A stretch of DNA of 64,000 bases from Phymatolithon calcareum (Eukaryota; Rhodophyta; Florideophyceae; Hapalidiales), in NCBI GenBank assembly GCA_977006965.1, contig OZ345360.1:1798001-1862000 (forward strand). The letters are read 5' to 3'. Position numbers and translations under genes: made by a program. The notes beneath the pieces were generated by a model, which was not told where the DNA came from, made no database searches, and was given only the letters and a program-made list of their open reading frames with translations. Positions 1-11,558 of this stretch are shown one piece after another; position 1 is the first letter of the stretch, and each line of letters begins with the position of its first letter.

Positions 1-410
1 AGGATGCTCGTACGCAAGCCTTGAAGATCTTCTAGTGCCGCATCCACTCGCGCGAAGTACCACCCGAGAACGTCATCCGGGGAAAGTGTGCCGCGCCAGT
101 ACGCTCCGAGCAGCAGACCGCGGGCGTTGCGGGCCCAGTCGTAGCGAGCGACGCGTGCCACCGATACTGCTGCATGCCCGGCTTCCAGAAGTGATTGCGC
201 TAGCGGCGCATAGTCTCCATCGCTGTTACCCAGCCCAGGCAGGATTAACACGCCCGGGAGAGAGCCTGTGCCGCGGTAGAGGACCGCGACGGGAGGACGG
301 TGGCTGGGTATCCGTCGCCGGACTTGCTGTGTCTTTCTATGACGAAATGTCCCTGGTCGAGCAAACGGTAGTGCGGGTGATTGCGCTGTCGTGAATGCGA
401 TATAGGGCAT
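1..410 (-). CDS. alpha/beta-hydrolase family protein, probably plastid-targeted (3' part outside window)
   Basis: The minus-strand frame is open from an ATG at 410 to the window edge (136 codons seen). Residues 1 to about 45 are rich in S, T, R and P and look like a plastid transit peptide. Then come VLILPGLGNSDGDY (strand and oxyanion-loop region typical of alpha/beta hydrolases), YDWARNARGL and YWRGTLSPDDVLGWYF. I recall this combination from a plant and algal chloroplast hydrolase family of unknown substrate. The nucleophile elbow, Asp and His would lie beyond the edge, so the activity cannot be judged. The gene reads in the same direction as the TerC gene 228 bases upstream. A plus-strand frame over 35-394 is its shadow. 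Confidence 0.72.
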   Translation of the reverse strand, partial: MPYIAFTTAQSPALPFARPGTFRHRKTQQVRRRIPSHRPPVAVLYRGTGSLPGVLILPGLGNSDGDYAPLAQSLLEAGHAAVSVARVARYDWARNARGLLLGAYWRGTLSPDDVLGWYFARVDAALEDLQGLRTSI

Positions 411-638
411 TGCGGCTAGTCCGGACAGAATAAAATTATTGAGTGGGATTGAGGACCGTAAAGAGATGCATGCTGTTCCCATGGATTCCCATGGATGGAC
501 AAGACCGATTTTTACGGGATCGGTCCAATGATTGGAGGAGGCGGTCTTATTGGCAAGTTGTCATTGGACACAGACACAGAATTTCACTGAGCTCAATCGA
601 ATTTCAATCCCTCGATCGACCTTGCAGGGAAAAGATTC

Positions 639-1766
639 TCACGTCCCTTTCTCTGATTCCGGGAAGGCGAGACTGACGCCAACTCCTGCGGCCAATGTCA
701 CAACAATAAATCCAAGCGAGGGAAGGATGGGGATTTCGTATCCAATAACACCAGCAATCATTTTTGCTCCAACAAATCCGAGAACGACCGCCAGCGCCTG
801 TGACAAAAAGCGAAGATCGCCAATGGTATCCGATAAAACGAAAAATAGACTTCGCAATCCCTGAATTGCGAGAATATTAGACAAATAAATAACCAGCACA
901 TCGTCAGAAATGCCGAGCACGGCCGGCACACTATCAAGTGCGAATACCACATCAGAAAGTTCAACGCAAAGCAAAACTAGAAACAGTGGTGTTGCGATCC
1001 TCATGCCGTTCTGCACTGTGAAAAATTTGTCCCCATCAAAATTTTCAGTCACATCCACAAGCGACCGCGCAAACTTGACGATGCTGTTATTCGACAAATC
1101 CCCGTCATAATCCCCCTCGCCATCGAATAACAGTTTCCCAGCTGAACCCAAAAGTAGACCGGCGAACAAAAGTGTCACAACTTCAAACCGTCTCGTCAAT
1201 GCCTCCCCGGCAACGATCATGACACCGCGCAGCGTGAATGCGCCAATAATTCCCCATTGCAAGACACGCCCCTGTGATTCCCGAGGCACACTGAAGTACT
1301 TGAAGATGAGCAGAAAGACGAACAAATTGTCGACGGAAAGACTGTACTCCACGACGTAGGCAGTCACGAATTCCAGCGCATGATCCCAACCACGACTCGC
1401 CCCTAATATTGGCGTCAGTGCTGCTGCCACGCCAATCCATCCCAATGTTGACACAATGTGTCCGCGCATCTCTTCGGCAGACACTTTTTCTTCGCATTCA
1501 CCAGCCCATGTTCCTTGGCTGACGCCATTCTCTGCGAAGGGATCGCTGACTCCATTCTCCAGTATTGTCGAGGATTTCTCGACGTCGCCTCTGTTTTCTT
1601 TCGACGAAACGGCATCTCCCAGCTCCCGTGTTGCTAGCCACGTCCGTTTCTGTGCTCGCACGCTCGCTGATGCCCGAAATTTCTGCCACTGTTTAAGCCC
1701 CTTACCAGAAAATATCTTCCGATTGGAACCGCGAATCTGCACCGGTGTGAACAAAACGAAGCCCAT
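639..1766 (-). CDS. terC: TerC-family integral membrane protein, plastid type
   Basis: 375 residues from ATG at 1766. Residues 1 to about 100 form a hydrophilic, basic then acidic leader (many S, R and K early), longer than in bacterial TerC and consistent with a transit peptide. The TerC core follows with about seven hydrophobic segments. The two family hallmarks are at about 139-155 (VEYSLSVDNLFVFLLIF) and 268-288 (VELSDVVFALDSVPAVLGIS), each with acidic residues inside a membrane segment. In plants the thylakoid TERC protein is needed for prothylakoid assembly, and bacterial relatives are linked to metal export. The gene is divergent from CCT3 across 373 bases and upstream of the alpha/beta hydrolase in the same direction. 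The assignment to TerC is firm; plastid location is inferred from the leader. Confidence 0.9.
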   Translation of the reverse strand: MGFVLFTPVQIRGSNRKIFSGKGLKQWQKFRASASVRAQKRTWLATRELGDAVSSKENRGDVEKSSTILENGVSDPFAENGVSQGTWAGECEEKVSAEEMRGHIVSTLGWIGVAAALTPILGASRGWDHALEFVTAYVVEYSLSVDNLFVFLLIFKYFSVPRESQGRVLQWGIIGAFTLRGVMIVAGEALTRRFEVVTLLFAGLLLGSAGKLLFDGEGDYDGDLSNNSIVKFARSLVDVTENFDGDKFFTVQNGMRIATPLFLVLLCVELSDVVFALDSVPAVLGISDDVLVIYLSNILAIQGLRSLFFVLSDTIGDLRFLSQALAVVLGFVGAKMIAGVIGYEIPILPSLGFIVVTLAAGVGVSLAFPESEKGT

Positions 1767-2139
1767 AGTTGTTGAGAGCTTTTAAATACAGTATGGATGT
1801 TCAGTTGGATGCAGAGCTAGGGAAGGGAAGCGGATCAAAATCACCCGCATACAGTACGTGAAAGCTCGTGAAAAAATGGTGCCCTGGAGCGTACGAACGC
1901 TCGTCCGCTCATCTGGGTTATGATAAAATATGTATGGTCCCTTTGTATGGATAGCGGACAACCACGACACGTTCCGTAGTTGACCACGTGTATAATGCCC
2001 GCTATTTTCGCAAGAAGCCAGCAAATTGTGGATCAACGACGAGAACCCATTAGACCATTTTCGCCGTTCCAACGACGAAACGTAAAAAACCGACGAGCTC
2101 TGTCGCCGCGCGGAAGGCGCATCATCTTTTTTTGAAATC
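1767..2139. promoter_or_regulatory. divergent promoter region between TerC and CCT3
   Basis: 373 bases separate the ATG codons of two divergent genes, so both promoters must lie here or overlap. A short T tract at about 2125-2133 precedes the CCT3 ATG. No element could be named with confidence. Confidence 0.45.
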
Positions 2140-3875
2140 ATGTCCGCTCCAGTCCTTGTACTAAGTAAGTCAATGGGAAGACACTTATGTTGTGAAATCT
2201 CTCGCGATCATTTCTTGTCTAACCTCTGGGTCCTTTCACTTGTTCCTATTCGAACTGCGAAGATCAAAATGCGAAGCGCGAAAGCGGTCGTCGGGCACAG
2301 CTCACAAACATCGCAGCAGCGCGTGCTGTGTCGGACATCATCCGTACAACTCTCGGCCCGCGCGCAATGCTCAAAATGATCCTGGATGCTATGGGCGGTA
2401 TAGTGCTTACCAATGATGGCAATGCAATTCTCCGAGAGATCGATGTTTCTCATCCTGCCGCAAAGTCTATGATCGAACTGTCGCGCACACAAGATGAAGA
2501 GGTTGGAGACGGCACGACGTCGGTCACAGTTTTGGCCGGCGAACTCCTCTCCATTTGTGAAGTATTCCTTCATCGAAATATTCACCCAACTGTCATTGTC
2601 TCAGCCATGTTCAAAGCTTTGGAGGATGCCGTTGAAATTGCAGGACAACTTGCAGTGGAGGTCGATACCAGTGATGATCTGAAGATGACGGAGCTTCTCA
2701 AGGCTTGCATCGGCACGAAGTTTGTCACCAGACACGATGATCTCATGGTGAAGATTGCCCTGGATGCCGTTCGCACTGTTTGCGTTACAGTGGACGGCAA
2801 ACAAGTGATCGACATTAAGAATTTCGCAAAGGTTGAAAAGATTCCGGGCGGTGAGCTCACGGACAGCCAGTTGCTCCGTGGAGTAATGTTTAACAAAGAT
2901 GTCACCAGTGCTAAAATGCGCCGTAAGATTACGAATCCTCGCATTGTTCTCCTTGATTGTCCCATCGAGTATCGCAAGGCTGAGTCGCAGACAAATGTGG
3001 AAATCACGAAGGAATCGGACTGGCGCCGACTTTTGGAGATTGAAGAAGAATATGTCATGGCGATGTGCGAAGCCATTCTTGCCCTCAAGCCCGACTTGGT
3101 CATTACGGAAAAGGGAGTGAGTGATCTTGCCCTGCACGTATTCACGCGTAAGAATGTATCTGTCATCCGACGACTGCGCAAATCAGACAACAACCGCGTT
3201 TCCAAGGCTTCCGGTGCCACTATTGTGTCGCGCGTTGAAGAGCTCAAGGAGTCGGATCTAGGTCTGAATGCTGGCTTGTTCGAAATCTCCAAGATCGGTG
3301 ATGAGTATTTCACGTTTATCACCGAGTGTAAGGAGCCGAAAGCATGCACTATCCTTCTTCGCGGAGGCTCCAAAGACGTGTTGAATGAGGTTGAACGTAA
3401 TTTACAAGACGCAATGGCTGTCGCACGGAACATTTTCTCAAACTCGAAAGTCGTACCCGGCGGCGGAGCTATTGAAATGGCGATCGCACATCGTCTGCAT
3501 GCAAAGGCCCAGACAGTTACCGGCGTGAGTCAGTACCCGTACCGCGCGGTTGCAGAGGCGTTGGAGGTTATCCCACGTACATTGGCGGAAAATTGTGGCA
3601 GTAGCGTTATTCGCGTGCTCACTGAGCTTCGTGCGAAGCATGCGAATGTCGCGGATGAGAATGCCATGTATTGGGGGATTGACGGAATGAAGGGTGTATG
3701 TGTTGACATGCGCACTATCGGAGTGTGGGAGCCCCTACTTGTGAAGACACAAACAATTAAGACGGCCATTGAGGCGGCCGGTATGCTCCTCCGCATCGAC
3801 GATATTGTTAGTGGACTTTCTAAGAAGAAGGAGCAAACCTCGCAGACTAATATGGTCCATGGAGAAGACGAGTAG
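2140..3875 (+). CDS. CCT3: T-complex protein 1 subunit gamma (CCT3), two exons
   Basis: Subunit gamma of the cytosolic TRiC/CCT chaperonin, which folds actin, tubulin and other proteins in an ATP-driven double ring. Exon 1 is 2140-2164, encoding MSAPVLVL plus one base. The intron is 2165-2262 (98 bases, GTAAGT donor, AG acceptor). Exon 2 is 2263-3875. Splicing restores the family N-terminus (VLNQNAKRESGR) and gives 545 residues, the usual length for CCT3. ATP-binding and hydrolysis motifs are visible: LGPRAMLKM, NDGNAILREI, and GDGTTS in the equatorial domain, plus VPGGGAIEMA near the C-terminus. Starting at the internal GTG at 2328 would lose the conserved N-terminus, so the spliced model is preferred. 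Confidence 0.95.
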
Positions 3876-5077
3876 AACGATGATTATGGTATGAATGTAA
3901 ATTGATGCTAACATAACGATATTACTCAGGTTCAGAGAGCGAGTGCTAGTTTCCTAATTATGGTTTCCAATGGGAAATTAGCTGGCATCCGATGACTTCT
4001 TGAAGATGTTCTCTCCGTCATTTTCTTTTCCCCTATTGTTGTAACTTGGTTCTGGCCACAGCAGTCGCAAATTCAGAGCAGTCGAAGTGCACCCGCGGCT
4101 GACGCAGAGCACAGTGCAGAGTGCAGACTCACAATTAATGACATGAGAGGAGAACACTCGTTCAATATCTTGAGAATGAATGTGTTCTGGTGGCTGGTGG
4201 CTGGTGGCTGTCTATGTAAAAGCAGGTGCAAAAAATAGTCCGACAAAGACATGCTCACGAAATTAGTCAAGTGTGGTCTCTAGGGGGTACTTTGCATCTA
4301 GAAAAGCCTCCAGGATCACATTCTTAACAGAAATTGGTCGCGAGAGAGGACAGGGTCGTCTGCGCTGCAGGTGCTCATGTGGCTCCAATTTGCCCCAGGG
4401 CAAACCTTGGCTCTGTACTGCTCTCATGGTTCTTCCGGAGGTTATCGCGTCGTGGTCGTTAATGCTATTCCCCTTTCTCAGCCTTGAATCTATGCAGCCG
4501 TGCTGACTATAGAGATTTGGAATGGACTTCCAGGAGATGGCGGGCCCGACCAGTTGGGAATAACTGTGATCAGTATGGTCTCACTGTGGAATCCCAGTTA
4601 ACACTCAATACATCATACAAGCGCGAGACAACCAAAGAGAAATCTGGACATACTTGCTCTGACTTAATAAGAACGCATGCGAAACTGGTCAAAGAGCGCG
4701 TCGCTTCGTCGGCGACATTTTGTGGAATTCGTCAATAGAGCCTTTTCCAAAAAATTCTGATTCTCAAAATTTACAACAGGTGATAAACAGAAAGTTATCT
4801 AAATTTCGAGAAACCGTGTAGTGCGTGCAATTAATTTTGGAGAACAGCGTAGTCGATCCTGGTACCCTTTACAAATGTATTTCGCTTTGTAGTAAGTATT
4901 TAGTCACAAGCATTGAGAAACATGCAAGTCTGAAGTTCTCATTTCAAAGGGTCTACTAGCTATCCCCTCAATTCCTGTCGCCGAAGGTTCCCAAAGACAT
5001 ATACCATCTCCACCAGCCACCCATGAAGTATCCTAGAATACTGCTGTGATGCAATGGCTTCGAAAGCGGTCTTCATA
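3876..5077. other. intergenic region, no gene recognised
   Basis: About 1.2 kb with only short open frames lacking recognisable domains. It holds the 3' flank of CCT3 and a small period-7 tandem repeat at 4187-4210. It is bounded downstream by the 3' end of the minus-strand ORF at 5078. Confidence 0.5.
4187..4210. repeat. short tandem repeat, period 7 (CTGGTGG)
   Basis: The unit CTGGTGG is repeated about 3.4 times. It is a minor simple repeat in intergenic DNA. Confidence 0.85.
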
Positions 5078-5719
5078 CTACTCAGACTCAGACACCGTAA
5101 GGTCAGGATCTTCGGCATACGGCAAATTCTCGACGGCAGGAAACTGCAACACTTGCAACTCAGACGCGGTCTCCACAACTTCAGGGCTGGGTGTGGACAC
5201 CGCAGACGCGTCAGTCCTATTCACTGAACGAACGTCCGGCGTGGGAACAGCCTGATAAATCGCAAGTGGAGGAGGAATATTCACCCCTGGAAACGGGGAC
5301 TGCACATTAAGCTGCATACCGTTAGGTATCACTTGCGACGAGGAGACAAAACGCTGAGCCATAGAACGTCCCGCACGGTGGGGAAGATCGTGGGATCGCC
5401 ATTCCGGCATCTCGTACGCTGGGACAATAGACTGAAAGGAATTAGGCTTGGAGGGATTTTCCGGTAGCGTTCGCGGGATAAACGAATTTCCCGGACCTGA
5501 AGGCACGGAATGGACGTACGCAACATTCACATGTTCCTCGTAGTCAAGTAGATGAGCAACGGGCGGCAAACGGGGATGAAGAGTCCTCGCAGCCGGAGGG
5601 AAGGGCCTTGCTTCTTCCGTGAGACTCAAAGGCGACGAATTGGGATTTGGAAGGGTGGTATGCATCTCGGATAGAGGCCGATTAGTAGCCGAGGAGTCCA
5701 CGGCTTCCCAAGTATCCAT
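5078..5719 (-). CDS. hypothetical proline/serine-rich protein
   Basis: 213 residues from ATG at 5719. The protein is low in hydrophobic residues and rich in P, S, E and V, with an acidic tail (DPDLTVSESE). No signal peptide, membrane segment, zinc ligand set or known domain is visible, and it is probably disordered. The frame is open and begins with a clean ATG, but it could be an exon of a larger gene because nothing in it fixes the ends. It stands alone between CCT3 and a gene-poor stretch. I do not recognise it. Confidence 0.45.
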   Translation of the reverse strand: MDTWEAVDSSATNRPLSEMHTTLPNPNSSPLSLTEEARPFPPAARTLHPRLPPVAHLLDYEEHVNVAYVHSVPSGPGNSFIPRTLPENPSKPNSFQSIVPAYEMPEWRSHDLPHRAGRSMAQRFVSSSQVIPNGMQLNVQSPFPGVNIPPPLAIYQAVPTPDVRSVNRTDASAVSTPSPEVVETASELQVLQFPAVENLPYAEDPDLTVSESE

Positions 5720-8700
5720 GTTGGTGAATCCGCAGCGGTTGGAGAGGGGCGAAGATGAACGTTTTGGTTTCTTGGTTTGGAAGTGCTATCGTCAGTTCTG
5801 CCCCATTCCTTTACGCAGATTCATCGCATTGATGGGGTCTCATAACGTGAGCTGCGGTGTAGACGATGATTGTCACACCTTGAACTTCCAGTGTCGGTCC
5901 TCAGCATGGTCTGCACCATTGGCGATATTTTCGGTTTACACTTCGGGTGCTGTCGGACTGAGAGTCTGATCTCTGATGCATTCATATTCTGTTTGTGTAC
6001 AAATAGACAGTTGTGTATCATGTCTTACAACCTTCTACTGCGCAGGATTTCCGGTATCGACGGGAGAGAGAATCCTGACCAGACACGCACATCGATTCCA
6101 GAGAGAACCAAGAACATTTAAACGGTCCTTCCACCATTGAGGCGCCCTGGGCGCGAGTCATGACCTCTAATACAAACACAGATGAATTTGTCGAATGAGC
6201 GCGTCAGCTTTTGCTCAATATGATTTCTTAGAAACAAATATCGAACACAAATGTCTTTTGTGGAGACCGAACACGTACTCACATAACGACTAGTGGTGAT
6301 ACGCGAACAAGCTGGTCAGCCATGGTTCTGCTCATGTAGACAATGCCGTTACCAACAGCGTTATTAGCAGCTTCTCCCAGGCCGCTTCTGTTGAAGTCGG
6401 ACCCTAGTAAGTTAGATTTACAATACCTTCTCAGAAGGAAGAGGCACTGTTCTTCATCACACCGCTACAGTCTTTTAGTTCTATATTCATAGTTTTTCAA
6501 TTGAAAAGGCATCAATCGCAAGATTCTGTCCAAGGAAACTATCGAATTGCCGATACGCGAGGCACTGCACTGCCGAATGGTAGTCTGCCAGCCGATTACA
6601 CCAGTCGATGTGACCTAGGGCATCTAATGATGTGAAGCTCGAATTCTTCGTGGTATGACAAAATTAACAAGTCGCTCAGGATCTCTTCCTACCTACACAT
6701 AGAGTAATCCGGCGCGTATCCCGTTGAATCATACACAGAGCAAGGTGGATGGACCTTGTGCTTCACATTTGGCCGTCGAACCCTTATCTTCATGTCCATG
6801 TAGGCGATCAGTGGCACCGAGGTTGTCCAGTGACGGGCGTTCAAAAGTCACTCTCTGTCATTCCGGGGAGCATCCAGAGAGCTTACAGTGTTCTCTATAA
6901 GTTGGGAAGCGAGCATCTCGTACTTCTCTCCCCGGGTAACGCAATCTATCACGTTGCGTGAGCTGCTACATGACTTCCATGACTCAACAAACTTCGCGTC
7001 TGCCAGAGAGAAATTGACTCATTTAGGCTAATCCTAAGTTGGGAGGGAGGTCGCCTTGGCGGCAACGATCCAGGCGATCATCTTGGACACATGACGTTTA
7101 GTAAATCTATGCAACCTTTTGGAGCGGGATGGAGAAGTAGAGCCTTTTGCGTCCCTCAGTCGGTTTTTCACGACCTTACACGATTGTATGACAGTCCTTT
7201 GATGCGGTTCGAGCTAGAACATATTTCTGTCGATTCATCATAGGGCCAAAAACTATGCAGCTCCTGCAGAGTTCTCAGTGAGCACCGAAACACGGACACC
7301 AAAGCAGTCCGTCAGGTCTAGTGTACCCTTTATTTCACGAAATCTATGTTTACTCAATTCATATGTTTTTACATTTAGCTAATGTTATGAACAAATCATT
7401 CTTCGGGCAGCGGGGAGCAAATTGGACGGAGTTCTCCGGTTTTGTACTTGGAATCAGACCAAAAAAAGTAATCCCCCTCTTGCAAATTTGCAAGAGGGAG
7501 ATTAATTTACTTTTGCAAAGGGTACCATCTCGTCATAATATGTATATATGCCTATCTTTCATAGGTGTGAGGTGAACGTCAGCGCCACTGCGCTCGCGAG
7601 GGACTCACGGAGGGATTTCATGCCGCACAGGTCTCGTCACGATCAAGAGAGATATCGGTAAGCTGTGTTGTCATTTCTTCAGAAAAATGTCTTACCAGCT
7701 GTCCATTATACTTTGGTAGATGTGAGTGCTTCAACCAGTATGCCCAGTCATGTTTTACCAACTTCCTTTCAGATCATCTTGAGGCCGTCTCCTGTGGCTG
7801 TCAATTTGATCGCAAGCAGTGTAGTAAGCACTGCAAAACTCGGGCTGAGGAATACAAATATGAACTTTGGATGGGCCGTCATGACGCCATTGCATAATGC
7901 ACTATGGAGTTCCGCGTGTAGACATCGATGCTTTGGAGATAAAGTACCATGCACAGGCACTTTGTGAACCATACTTGCGAAGCACCCGGTACTCGCCAGC
8001 CCAATTTGAGATAAAGCCGTCCACGGGAAAGTTCTCTGTAACTGCCTTTAAAGCTCCCATACACCGGAGATCCATATGCGCCAACATCTAAGCGTCCTGA
8101 ACACGAATATAGCATGAGTGGCATATACTGTGCGACGAGATCTAGCCAATGGAGTCGATACCTCATATAGCACTACAGAGCCATCTAGCATATCAATTCC
8201 ATAGGTGCAGCGCTGGTTATCTTCGGCAGAAGTAACCAGCTTTGTACGAATCATTTTACGACTTCGGCCACCTGCTGGCTTTTCAAATTCGCGGCAATGT
8301 TCCACCTTTCTATCAATAGCAACGTAACGTGGAAGCCCTTTCTCAACGCATTGGCCTCTTAGTTCATACAACCTCGATAGAGAATTATCAACGTCTTTTG
8401 AATCGCTGGGTTACGTACTCCCAGATACCTAGATTACCAAATAGTTTGGACTTGAGCAAGCCTTTATTATTTCTTGGTAAGGGCACGTCAGCTAGTTTTT
8501 GATGACGAGAAGTTTAATTCTCGCTCTGAGATAAATGCAGACGTGCAACATTGGTTGTGACAGAAGTTGCGAACTGCACTAGCACAAAATGCTACAGAGT
8601 TCGCGTTAACGCAATGCTCAGTACGTTTGCCCTTTCAGGGGGATGATGTCCTAGAGGAGATGAGAAAATCATCGCTCATAATTGAGCTTTCTTATTCTCC

Positions 8701-8799
8701 ACTTGAGCCTGGCGTCAGGCTCCGATATATGAGCAGCACCACATTCTTGTGCATTGGAGCTTGGAATGCGCAGAATGATCCTGCCCTGCGATGACGTAT
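5720..8799. other. gene-poor intergenic region
   Basis: About 3.1 kb with only short, unrelated open frames on both strands. None shows a domain. The only structure noticed is the 24-base perfect palindrome at 7475-7498 within a longer imperfect hairpin. Confidence 0.5.
7475..7498. repeat. 24-base perfect palindrome
   Basis: The two 12-base arms (CCCTCTTGCAAA and its complement) meet with no spacer. With a small bulge the pairing extends into the flanking AAAAGTA and its complement to make a hairpin of about 50 bases. It begins CCCTC and ends GAGGG, like the subterminal palindromes of the mobile elements at 8800 and 45156. Confidence 0.9.
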
Positions 8800-8822
8800 C
8801 ATCCTGAGCTTCCAGCGGGAAT

Positions 8823-8842
8823 TTTCCCTCAATTGAGGGAAA
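8823..8842. repeat. subterminal palindrome of element copy 1, far end (20 bp)
   Basis: The core CCCTCAATTGAGGG is extended by TTT on the left and AAA on the right, giving a perfect 20-base dyad. Confidence 0.9.
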
Positions 8843-10120
8843 GAGAATCATTTAATTTTTGCCAATGAAAGCTACTCATTATTAGGTTCATCAAGAGCAT
8901 CAAGCTCATGGATGCGTTAGGCATGCTTCGCAAAACAGTTTCTATCAGTTGAAGTGCCACAGGTGTTGATTGCGGCGCCAGCAAGTCTATTACATGATGA
9001 GCATACGAGAGTTATTTCCTTGACTTCACAGACTCTGCAATTGTTTTGAAAAGCTAAAGTAGTCACCATGCCACCTGCGGCTTACTTTTCACCTTCGTGG
9101 AAGCAGTTGGGTTTCAACACCGCCCCCGGAGCAATGTGCGTTCTGGAGTACTGAACATCGACGAATATTGCGCGAGGCAAATGAATCCGGGAGGACAAGG
9201 CGCCTTGTGGTAGACTACGGGGCCACAAGACGGCGCAGTGCAACTGTACTATGGGCAGTTTCACCTTCTAAACCTTTTTGCTTCTCGCCCTCTGCCGTGG
9301 TCCCCAGCTCAAGATGCAACATTATCTCACTTCTTCCTTAGGCTGAATTCTTTGCCTCGCAACCTTTCTTCAGTGTACGGTGGATGGCGATGTACTGAAG
9401 CAAGTCATTTTCAATCCGATGGCCTCCGTTGCCATACTAAAGAGATATGAACTTGTCAAAGCGAATCAGGTCTAACAGAGACACAGAGGGCTTTTTGTGA
9501 TCATTAATAGCATCGACAAAATTCTGCAAGATCGCCCAGTGTTCGAAAAAGAAGGAGCGAGAATATATTTGTTCCCCATGGTAGACTTTCATACATCTCT
9601 TTGCGCCCAACTCAAACCTTGTCATGTGCACGAGAATTCCGTAATGTCACCGTAGTCTCCATTCTTCATATTCGGTTCAGCTTACTGGACGCCAAAGCAA
9701 CAAGTGTTCGAAGGTGCACTCGGCGAAACATCGTCATGAAGGAATCGTACGGTGTGTGGAACCCGATGTCACCGTTCTCGGATATAACATCTCCGTTTAT
9801 AGTACGAACTTTCCAGAACTGACGCAGGATCCCTCGCCCAATTAGACATAGAACTTGGAGCTCGAACCGTGGCACTCCATGCGCAAAAATACCCTTCTCA
9901 CGGTCTGGCGCAATGACTTGAAGCACCTCATGCGATTATTGGTCCCAAGAACTATGCAGGGTGTAGGCGAGAGAGCCCGGAAGAGGGCTTTCAGAGCTCC
10001 TGTTGACTGTATAGTAGGTTTTTGTTGCCTTCTGTCGAGAGTGTGGTTGATTCTGAACGGGGAACTCGGCGTTTGGCGAAGAAGATTGACGACTGCGAGT
10101 ACTTTTTTTCCCTTCAAGTT

Positions 10121-10192
10121 TATTTAAAAGCCCCACAGACTTCCGAAGATATGGGCAAGGCTTCCTCTGATGCTGCCTACCTTTGTGTAGCT
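10121..10192 (-). repeat. LINE-like 3' tail, copy A
   Basis: Read on the minus strand this is GAAGCCTTGC..CTGTGGGGCTTTTAAA followed by AATAAA and an A-rich end. It matches the tail at 28225-28330 with scattered differences. It may be a truncated non-LTR insertion inside element copy 1, or a 3' UTR shared with the element ORF. Confidence 0.55.
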
Positions 10193-10276
10193 CACAAAAC
10201 GTCCACCAGTATGGCGGACGGGAAAACTCAGAACTCAAAGTAGTCCTATCTCAGTCCTCTACGGGATTGTTGGTGC

Positions 10277-11556
10277 TTAGACTCGACCACTTTTTGCCTT
10301 GCATTCTGCGGATAAATACAGGCCTTCTTCGTTCTCCATGCGTTCTATGAGTGTCTTGCTAAGTAGTAAGAGCTCATCTAGCGCCTTTTCTGTTTCCAGT
10401 CGTTTTTCTGCTTCGAGTTCGTACCCTGCTAGCGTGCGTTCAAGGGTCTCCATATGCTCTCTTGCTCTGATGCCGAATTCTTCAGTCATACTTGTTGTTG
10501 ACACCTGTGGGAATCTGGCACAGGCATACTGCAGCGCGAGTTGTCTGTGCTTCACCTTGGGGAACTTGAGGATTGCTGGGAATTCTCTTGTCTTGCTGTA
10601 TGGTATCTTTCTTTTCCGCTTCGATTCTAGGCGGTCTCCTTCCATTTCCAGAAATTTCGATCGAAGTGTTTGCGAAGATTGGTTTGTTTGGATATGCTTT
10701 ACAGCTTCACCGAACGGCTCTCTGGTCTCCAGCGCGGCGATATCTTTCCTCGTGTACTGCCATTCAAGTTTGTTTCTTCTTTCGGGCACTTCATTTGAAT
10801 ACATACGTTCTTTCGCCTTGTTCCTTCTCAGCATTTTGAGGGCCAAGATTTCTCGTCGATGTGCGGCCGCCTGGATCGGGCACAGGTTACGGAGACTATC
10901 CGTCCTCCCTCGGGCCAGTGGCCCGAAAAATTGATTGAATAATGTTGCTTCTACTTCCTTGGCGGCATTTTGTACGTCTTCTGTCCAGGGCGTTAAGTGC
11001 AGGGCGCGACTGCGAGCACTGTAAGCCGGCTTCCCTGGTACAGATTTTTGCCGGCTGGGACTCGATACTAGCATTCGAGAGGAAGGAGCACCTTCGTCTG
11101 ACTTTCCTGCCTTGCCGTTAACAATCTTGAGAGTCTTAATCTTAGTCTTTTCCATCGGTTTCTGAACTAGGACCCCTTTCACACGAAGTGACTTGCTCTC
11201 GCGACCTTTGATTTCCTCGACGGGTACCTTTTGAAGTGACGCTCATCTTTTTTGATTTGTAAAACGCTCCATACAGTCGGAAGAACTCTTCGAGACTGGT
11301 CGCTGATGTTGCCGTGGTGTGTACGGCTGCACCGGCCACTCGGCGCGGGTCTTTTTCTCGCAACATGACAGATGTGCTTCTTCTGAGTAACCAGAATATT
11401 TTCGTTCGTAATACCGAACGACGCGACTTTAACGTAGTTGTTGGGGCACTCCTGACCAATAATAAAATGCCGCCTCCCCGAATCTAGCACTAATAAACTG
11501 TTGTGCATTCTCCTTACTAACCTTTTTGAGCTTTTAAATCCACCCTCAATTGAGGG
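10277..11556 (-). pseudogene. element-encoded protein, frameshifted (copy 1)
   Basis: The longest intact part runs from about 11235 to 10277 (about 320 codons). It carries a basic region (PMEKTKIKTLKIVN), a charged middle (RRNKAKERM, LESKRKRKIPYSK) and a probable coiled coil at the C-terminus (LEAEKRLETEKALDELLLL). Upstream the reading continues in another frame (RLYGAFYKSKKMSVTSK). Alignment with copy 2 puts a one-base deletion near 11230. The palindrome itself is within open sequence and reads PSIEG. No transposase catalytic motif (DDE, RW, CxxC) is visible, so this looks like an accessory or family-specific protein of a non-autonomous element. I do not recognise the family. Confidence 0.6.
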
Positions 11557-11558
11557 TG
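11541..11558. repeat. subterminal palindrome of element copy 1, ORF end (18 bp)
   Basis: The core CCCTCAATTGAGGG is extended by CA on the left and TG on the right, a perfect 18-base dyad. The flanking pairs differ from those of the other copies, yet symmetry is kept. Confidence 0.9.

Noticed and set aside
35-394. 119-codon plus-strand frame
   Set aside because: It starts with GTG, and the opposite strand encodes a recognisable alpha/beta hydrolase across it.
2582-3433. 283-codon minus-strand frame
   Set aside because: It is the shadow of CCT3, which is certain.
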